64,000 nucleotides of DNA from Styela clava (lineage: Eukaryota > Chordata > Ascidiacea > Stolidobranchia > Styelidae). The stretch's first letter is position 1; every line of letters begins with the position of its first letter. The stretch spans positions 18,300,974 to 18,364,973 of the forward strand of contig NC_135259.1 in the NCBI RefSeq assembly GCF_964204865.1. The letters are read 5' to 3'. The translations under genes and the position numbers were made by a program. This document shows positions 58,142 through 64,000 of this stretch, one piece after another. The notes under the pieces were generated by a model. The model searched no databases and was not told where the DNA came from. It saw only the letters and a program-made list of their open reading frames with translations.

Positions 58142-58233
58142 CGTCCCTGGGTGGGCTAGAACCACCAACCTTTCGGTAACCCCCACAATGTGAGATAACA
58201 GCGGAACGCGCTGACCAATTGCGCCACAGAGAC
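58142..58233 (-). pseudogene. tRNA-Asn (GTT) with intron, degenerate
   Basis: The T loop has G57 changed to T (TTCTAGC) and the anticodon stem a mismatch (TTCCG). Confidence 0.65.
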
Positions 58234-58321
58234 GGACGGGAGTTAGGACATGTTAAGTTGCAATATAATACAATTGAGCTATCAATTCTATTTGTTAATC
58301 TGTAACATAGGTTTGTAGTGA

Positions 58322-58358
58322 CACCCAGACGGCCCGGGTTCGATTTCCGGTCTGGGAA
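58322..58358 (+). pseudogene. tRNA-Glu 3' half beside tRNA-Asn
   Basis: CACCCAGACGG start. Confidence 0.8.
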
Positions 58359-58677
58359 CGTTTTTGTCGAGCAAATTTCTGTCAGTTTTTCTTGCGAAAC
58401 GCTAGGAAGTGAATGATGGAAGCTCTACACCACAGTCTATATACATAAAGCGACTATTAAGAATGTGGTAGTGAAATAAATAAATTAGCTGTTTACAGAA
58501 GGCAGAAATACATAAAGAATTTTAAACTACATGGATATTAATTTAGTGGTGCTATAATAAGTTAAAACTAACTCATTTTTAAAATATTTATTAGCCTAGG
58601 AATTCATATCCCAGATGGTACTAAAATAAGTTAACACTAATTCATTTTCAAAATATTCATCAGCACATGAATTCATA

Positions 58678-58749
58678 TCCCAGATGGTCTAGGGGTTAGG
58701 ATTCCTGGCTTTCACTCAGGCGGTCCGGGTTCGATTCCCGGTCTGGGAA
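58678..58749 (+). tRNA. tRNA-Glu (TTC), variant
   Basis: CACTCAGG weakens the anticodon stem by one pair; GGTCCGGG in the variable/T region. Confidence 0.65.
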
Positions 58750-59044
58750 CCTTTTTATCCAGCAATAATCTGTTCAGTTTTTGTTGCAAAACTCTATGAA
58801 ATGAATAATGGAAGCTTTACACTATAGTCTATATAAATAGAGCGACTATTAAGAATATGGTAGCGAAATAAATGAATTAGCTACTTACAGAAGGCAGAAA
58901 TACATAAAGCGTTTTAAACTACTACGATATTAATTCAGTGGTGCTAAAATAAGTTAACACCAATTCATTTTAAAAATATTTATGGTAGTAAAATAGGTTA
59001 ATACTGATTCATTTTTAAAATAATTATCAGCGTATGAATTCATA

Positions 59045-59116
59045 TTCCAGAAGGTCGAGGGGTTAGAATTCCTGGCTTTCACCCAGGCGGCCCGGATTCG
59101 ATTCCCGGTCTGGGAA
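59045..59116 (+). pseudogene. tRNA-Glu (TTC), A8 class
   Basis: TTCCAGA acceptor, G53 changed to A. Confidence 0.65.
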
Positions 59117-59345
59117 CCTTTTAATCCAGCAAAGATCCTGTCAGTGTCCGTTCCCAAAAGCCAGAAAGAAAATGATGGAAGTTTCACCTTACAGTCTATA
59201 TGCATAAAGCGACTAAAGAATATGGTAGCAAAATAAATAATTTAGCTGCTTACAGAAGGCAGAAATACATAAAGCGTTTTAAACTACAAGGATATTAATT
59301 CAGTGGTGCAAAAATAAGTAAAACACCAATTCATTTTCAAAATGT

Positions 59346-59416
59346 TTATCAACGGTTAGGGGTTAGGATTCCTGGCTTTCACACAGGCGGCCCGGGTTCG
59401 ATTCCCGTTCTGGGAA
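59346..59416 (+). pseudogene. 5'-less tRNA-Glu relic (TTC)
   Basis: TTATCAA head; T stem CCCGT. Confidence 0.8.
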
Positions 59417-59632
59417 CCTTTTTCTCCAGCAAAGATCTGTCAGTGTTCGTTTCGAAACGCCAGAAAGTAAATGATAAAAGAAAGAATAAGGTAGCAAAAT
59501 GAATAAATTAGCTGCTTACAGAAGGCAGAAATACATAAAGCGTTTTTAAACTACATAGATATTAATTCAGTGGTACTGAAATAAGTTAACACTAATTCAT
59601 TTTTAAAATACTTATCAGCCTAATAATTCATG

Positions 59633-59704
59633 TCCCAGATGGTCTAGGGGTTAGGATTCCTGGCTCTCACCCAGGCGGCCCGGGTTCGATTCCCGGTCTG
59701 GGAA
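59633..59704 (+). tRNA. tRNA-Glu (CTC), consensus-perfect
   Basis: Identical to 36915. Confidence 0.95.
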
Positions 59705-59901
59705 CATTTTTATCCAGCAAAGATCTGTCAATTTTTGTTGCGAAACTCTATTAAATGAATATGGGAGCTTTACACTATAGTCTATATACAGAAGGCAGAA
59801 ATACATAAAGCGTTTTAAACTACATTGATATTAATTCAGTGGTGCTAAAATAAGTTAACACCTATTGATTTTTAAAATATTTATCAGCGTATGAATTCGT
59901 A

Positions 59902-59973
59902 TCCCAGATGGTCTAGGGGTTAGGATTCCTGGCTTTCACCCAGGCGGCCCGGGTTCGATTCCCGGTCTGGGAA
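59902..59973 (+). tRNA. tRNA-Glu (TTC), consensus-perfect
   Basis: Identical to 44260. Confidence 0.95.
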
Positions 59974-60318
59974 CCTTTTTCTTCAGCAAAAATCTGTCAG
60001 TTTTTGTTGCGAAACTCTAGGAAATGAATGATGGAAGCCTTACATTATAGTTTATATACATAGAGCGACTATTAGGAATATGGTAGCAAAATAAATAAAT
60101 TATCTGCGTACAGAATGCAGAAATACATATGAAAGCTTTACACTACAGGTTATCTTCATAAAGCGACTTAAAAATAAGGTAGCAAATCTGGAACGTTCGA
60201 GTGGGCCATTAGTGACATTTTATTTGATGATGAAACTTGCACGGATATCAATTCAGTGGTGCTAAATTATTTTAACAGTAATTCGTTTTTAAAACAGGTA
60301 TTAGCTTATGAATTCATA

Positions 60319-60389
60319 TCTCAGATGGTGTAAGGGTTAGGATTCCTGGCTTTCACCCACGCGGCCCGGATTCGATTCCCGGTCTGGAA
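60319..60389 (+). pseudogene. 71-nt class tRNA-Glu (TTC)
   Basis: Ends GGTCTGGAA, one base short of the consensus TCTGGGAA. Confidence 0.7.
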
Positions 60390-60743
60390 CCTTTTTATCC
60401 AGCAAAGATCCTGTAAGTGTTCGTTTCGAAAAGCCAGAATATAAATGATGGTAGATTCACACTACAGTCTATATACATATAGCAACTTAAGAATATGGTA
60501 GCAGAACAAATAAATTAGCTGCTTACAGAAGGCAGAAATACATAAAGTGTTTTAAATACTGACGTTGGTAACTACATAAATATTAATTCAGTAGTGCTAA
60601 AATAAGTTAACAATTGTTAACGAAGTGAAGTTAACGAGTGATTTCTCAAAAATTGTGGATTTCTCCCAAGGGAACACAATGAGAGAGAGAGAAAAAAATT
60701 ACAATCTATTAATTTTGTAAAAATACGGTATAAAACAAGATAA

Positions 60744-60835
60744 CGTCCCTGGGTGGGCTCGAACCACCAACCTTTCGGTAACCCTCACAATGTGAGATAA
60801 CAGCCGAACGCGCTGACCAATTGCGCCACAGAGAC
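60744..60835 (-). tRNA. tRNA-Asn (GTT) with intron, intact
   Basis: All stems pair; the intron has the CTCACATTGTGAG hairpin. The cleanest of the later Asn copies. Confidence 0.92.
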
Positions 60836-60923
60836 GGACGGGAGTTAGGACATGTTAAGTTGCAATATAATACAATTGAGCTATAAATTCTATTTGTTAA
60901 TCTGTAACATAGGTTTGTAGTGA

Positions 60924-60959
60924 TACCCAGACGGCCCGGGTTCGATTTCGGTCTGGGAA
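60924..60959 (+). pseudogene. tRNA-Glu 3' half beside tRNA-Asn
   Basis: 36 nt, same T-stem deletion as 52125 and 56019. Confidence 0.8.
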
Positions 60960-61347
60960 CGTTTTTGTCGAGCAAATTTCTGTCAGTTTTTTTTGCGAAA
61001 CGCTAGGAAATGAATGATGGAAGCTTTACACTACAGTCTATATACATAAAGCGACTATTAAGAATATGGTAGTGAAATAAATAAATTAGCTGCTTACAGA
61101 AGGCAGAAATACATAAAGAATTTTAAACTACATGGGTATTAATTTAGTGGTGCTAAAATAAGTTGAAATTAAATCATTTTTAAAATATTTATCAGCCTAA
61201 GAATTCATATCCCATATGGTACTAAAGTATGTTAACACTAATTCATTTTAAATATATTTATCAGCCTAAGAATTCATATCCCAGATGGTACTAAAATAAG
61301 TTAACACTAATTCATTTTTAAAATATTCATCAGCGTATTAATTCATA

Positions 61348-61419
61348 TCCCAGATGGTCTAGGGGTTAGGATTCCTGGCTTTCACCTAGGCGGCCCGGGT
61401 TCGATTCCCGGTCTGGGAA
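61348..61419 (+). tRNA. tRNA-Glu (TTC)
   Basis: Consensus except CACCTAGG (one anticodon-stem change). Confidence 0.75.
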
Positions 61420-61670
61420 CCTTTTTATCCAGCAATAATCTGTTCAGTTTTTGTTGCAAAACTCTAGGAAATGAATAATGGAAGCTTTACACTATAGTCT
61501 ATATACATAGAGCGACTATTAAGAATATGGAAGCGAAATAAATGAATTAGCTACTTACAAAAGGCAGAAATACATAAAGCGTTTTGCATTACTAGGATAT
61601 TAATTCAGTGGTGCTAAAATAAGTTAACACCTATTCATTTTTAAAATATTTATCAGCGTATGAATTCGTA

Positions 61671-61742
61671 TCCCAAATGGTCTAGGGGTTAGGATTTCTG
61701 GCTTTCACCCAGGCGGCCAGGGTTCGATTCCCGGCCTGGGAA
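61671..61742 (+). tRNA. tRNA-Glu (TTC), variant
   Basis: As 57300, with CCTGGGA in the acceptor. Confidence 0.6.
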
Positions 61743-62088
61743 CCTTATTCTCCAGCAAAGATCTGTCAGTTTTTGTTGCGAAACTCTAGGAAATGAATGA
61801 TGGAAGCTTTACATTATAGTCTATATACATAGAGCGACTATTAGGAATATGGTAGTAAAATAAATAAATTATCTGCGTACAGAATGCAGAAATACATATG
61901 AAAGCTTTACACTACAGGCTATATTCATAAAGCGACTTAAAAATAAAGTAGCAAAACTGGAACGTTTCGAGTGGGCCATTAGTGACATTTTATTTGATGA
62001 TGGAACTTGCACGGAAATCAATTCAGTGGTGCTAAAATATTTTAACAGTAATTCATTTTTAAAATAGGTATTAGCTTATGAATTCATA

Positions 62089-62159
62089 TCTCAGATGGTG
62101 TAAGGGTTAGGATTCCTGGCTTTCACCCACGCGGCCCGGATTCGATTCCCGGTCCAGAA
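62089..62159 (+). pseudogene. 71-nt class tRNA-Glu (TTC)
   Basis: End is GGTCCAGAA. Confidence 0.7.
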
Positions 62160-62512
62160 CCTTTTTATCCAGCAAAGATCCTGTAAGTGTTCGTTTCGAA
62201 AAGCCAGAATATAAATGATGGTAGATTCACACTACAGTCTATATACATATAGCAACTTAAGAATAGGGTAGCAGAATAAATAAATTAGCTGCTAACAGAA
62301 GGCAGAAATACATAAAGTGTTTTAAATACTGACGTTGGTAACTACATAAATATTAATTCAGTAGTGCTAAAATAAGTTAACAATTGTTAACGAAGTGAAG
62401 TTAACGAATTATTTCTCAAAAATAGTGGATTTCTCCCAAGGGAACACAACGAGAGAGAGAGAAAAAATTACAATATATTAATTTTGTAAAAATACAGTAT
62501 AGAACAAGATAA

Positions 62513-62604
62513 CGTCCCTGGGTGGGCTCGAACCACCAACCTTTCGGTAACCCCGACAATGTGAGATAACAGCGGAACGCGCTGACCAATTGGGCCACAG
62601 AGAC
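62513..62604 (-). pseudogene. tRNA-Asn (GTT) with intron, degenerate
   Basis: Anticodon stem mismatch (TTCCG), a changed intron base, and changes in the acceptor (GGTCTCTG flank) and D arm (GGCCCAATT). Confidence 0.65.
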
Positions 62605-62692
62605 CGACGGGAGTTAGAACATGTTAAGTTGCAATATAATACAATTGAGCTATCAATTCTATTTGTTAATCTGTAACATAGGTTTGTAGTGA

Positions 62693-62729
62693 CACCCAGA
62701 CGGCCCGGGTTCGATTTCCCGTCTGGGAA
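62693..62729 (+). pseudogene. tRNA-Glu 3' half beside tRNA-Asn
   Basis: T stem end CCCGTC. Confidence 0.8.
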
Positions 62730-63048
62730 CGTTTTTGTCGAGCAAATTTCTGTCAGTTTTTCTTGCGAAACGCTAGGAAGTGAATGATGGAAGCTTTACA
62801 CCACAGTCTATATACATAAAGCGACTATTAAGAATGTGGTAGTGAAATAAATAAATTGGCTGTTTACAGAAGGCAGAAATAAATAAAGAATTTTAAACTA
62901 CATGGATATTAATTTAGTGGTGCTAAAATAAGTTAAAACTAACTCATTTTTAAAATATTTATTAGCCTAAGAATTCATATCCCAGATGGTACTAAAATAA
63001 GTTAACACTAATTCATTTTTAAAATATTCATCAGCGTATTAATTCATA

Positions 63049-63120
63049 TCCCAGATGGTCTAGGGGTTAGGATTCCTGGTTTTCACCCAGGCGGCCCAGG
63101 TTCGATTCCCGGTCTGGGAA
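63049..63120 (+). tRNA. tRNA-Glu (TTC), T32 variant
   Basis: Loop TTTTCAC with anticodon TTC kept; one T-stem mismatch (CCCAGG). Confidence 0.7.
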
Positions 63121-63415
63121 CCTTTTTATCCACCAATAGTCTGTTCAGTTTTTGTTGCAAAACTCTAGGAAATGAATAATGGAAGCTTTACACTATAGTC
63201 TATATACATAGAGCGACTATTGAGAATATGGTAGCGAAATAAATGAATTAGCTACTTACAGAAGGCAGAAATACATAAAGCGTTTTAAACTACTAGGATA
63301 TTAATTCAGTGGTGCTAAAATAAGTTAACACCAATTCATTTTAAAAATATTTATGGTAGTAAAATAGGTTAATACTAATTCATTTTTAAAATATTTATCA
63401 GCGTATGAAATCATA

Positions 63416-63487
63416 TCCCAGAAGGTCGAGGGGTTAGAATTCCTGGCTTTCACCCAGGCGGCCCGGATTCGATTCCCGGTCTGGGAA
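63416..63487 (+). pseudogene. tRNA-Glu (TTC), A8 class
   Basis: AGGTCGAGGGG A box, G53 changed to A. Confidence 0.65.
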
Positions 63488-63716
63488 CCTTTTTATCCAG
63501 CAAAGACCCTGTCAGTGTTCGTTCCGAAAAGCCAGAAAGTAAATGATGGAAGTTTCACCTTACAGTCTATATGCATAAAGCGACTAAAGAATATGGTAGC
63601 AAAATAAATAAATTAGCTGCTTACAGAAGGCAGAAATACATAAAGCGTTTTAAACTACATGGATATTAATTCAGTGGTGCAAAAATAAGTAAAACGCCAA
63701 TTCATTTTTAAAATAT

Positions 63717-63787
63717 TTATCAACGGTTAGGGGTTAGGATTCCTGGCTTACACCCAGTCGGCCCGGGTTCGATTCCCGGTCTGGGAA
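63717..63787 (+). pseudogene. 5'-less tRNA-Glu relic, TAC anticodon
   Basis: Sixth TAC copy. The spacer after it matches that preceding CTC copies, so the array continues beyond 64000. Confidence 0.8.
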
Positions 63788-64000
63788 CCTTTTTCTACAG
63801 CAAAGATCTGTCAGTGTTTGTTTCGAAACGCCAGGAAGTAAATGATGGAAGAAAGAATATGGTAGCAAAATGAATAAATTAGCTGCTTACAGAAGTCAGA
63901 AATACATAAAGCGTTTTTAAACTACATGGATATTACTTCAGTGGTACTGAAATAAGTTAACACTAATTTATTTTAAAAATACTTATCAGCCTAACATTTC

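Larger units (their letters stand above)
33054..64000. repeat. tandem tRNA-Glu/tRNA-Asn gene array with higher-order structure
   Basis: The basic unit (about 250-420 bp) is a plus-strand tRNA-Glu gene, a T-run, then a spacer. The spacer has a fixed series of landmarks: CCAGCAAAGATCTGTCAG, ATGAATGATGGAAGC, GTCTATATACATAGAGCGAC, AGAAGGCAGAAATACATAAAG and TTAATTCAGTGGTGCTAAA, then TTTATCAGCGTATGAATTC just before the gene. About 82 Glu loci and 11 minus-strand intron-bearing Asn loci are present. Exact offsets of 3070, 9175, 3894 and 416 bp mark duplicated blocks. The array runs off the right edge. Confidence 0.95.

Noticed and set aside
42721-62598. Open frames of 60-88 codons on the minus strand containing SLWRNWSARSAVISHC-like peptides
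   Set aside because: They are translations of the tRNA-Asn gene and the neighbouring tRNA-Glu fragment and repeat with the array.
33054-64000. CRISPR-like regular repeats
   Set aside because: Periods are 250-420 bp, the repeats are tRNA cloverleaves, and spacers are themselves repeated. No cas genes are present.

Overview
The window is 64 kb of AT-rich eukaryotic nuclear DNA, almost certainly animal. The signs are spliced coding sequence, hAT, piggyBac and Ty3/gypsy elements, MITEs, a tRNA-derived SINE, and nuclear tRNA genes with split A/B-box promoters and T-run terminators. I cannot name the species; a marine invertebrate such as an ascidian is a guess from overall texture. No bacterial-type gene, operon or CRISPR array is present.

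Layout. 1-24.6 kb is mostly non-coding and rich in small transposons: MITEs with 8-bp target duplications, hAT-type MITEs, a mariner-like MITE, a tRNA-derived SINE and tandem duplications. The only plausible host protein gene is a two-exon, 85-residue single-pass membrane microprotein on the minus strand (13639-14412). 24.6-32.4 kb holds a decayed Ty3/gypsy retrotransposon (minus strand, gag to integrase). Its integrase reading frame runs directly into the C-terminal half of a piggyBac transposase. The block is flanked on both sides by the same ~61-bp minisatellite. 32.4-33.05 kb has two more interspersed repeats.

33.05-64 kb, running off the right edge, is one tandem array of tRNA genes. Every ~250-420 bp there is a plus-strand tRNA-Glu gene or relic (about 82 loci: 50 full-length, 9 of a 71-nt class, 10 lacking the 5' acceptor strand, 13 three-prime fragments). 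Interleaved every ~1.7-3.9 kb within the region 40-62.6 kb, plus one at 33.6 kb, are 11 minus-strand tRNA-Asn(GTT) genes. Each carries an 18-nt intron at the canonical position 37/38. Glu anticodons are TTC and CTC, with derived TTT, TAC and a single TTA. One tRNA-Glu is split by a 771-bp hAT element with a perfect 8-bp target duplication. Exact offsets (3070, 9175, 3894, 4905 and 416 bp) show repeated segmental duplication into a higher-order array.

How it works together: the array is the main functional feature, a possible bulk source of tRNA-Glu and tRNA-Asn. Only a minority of copies match the consensus perfectly, so birth-and-death evolution with many pseudogenes is the best reading. All coordinates and folds were read by eye; nothing was searched or computed.
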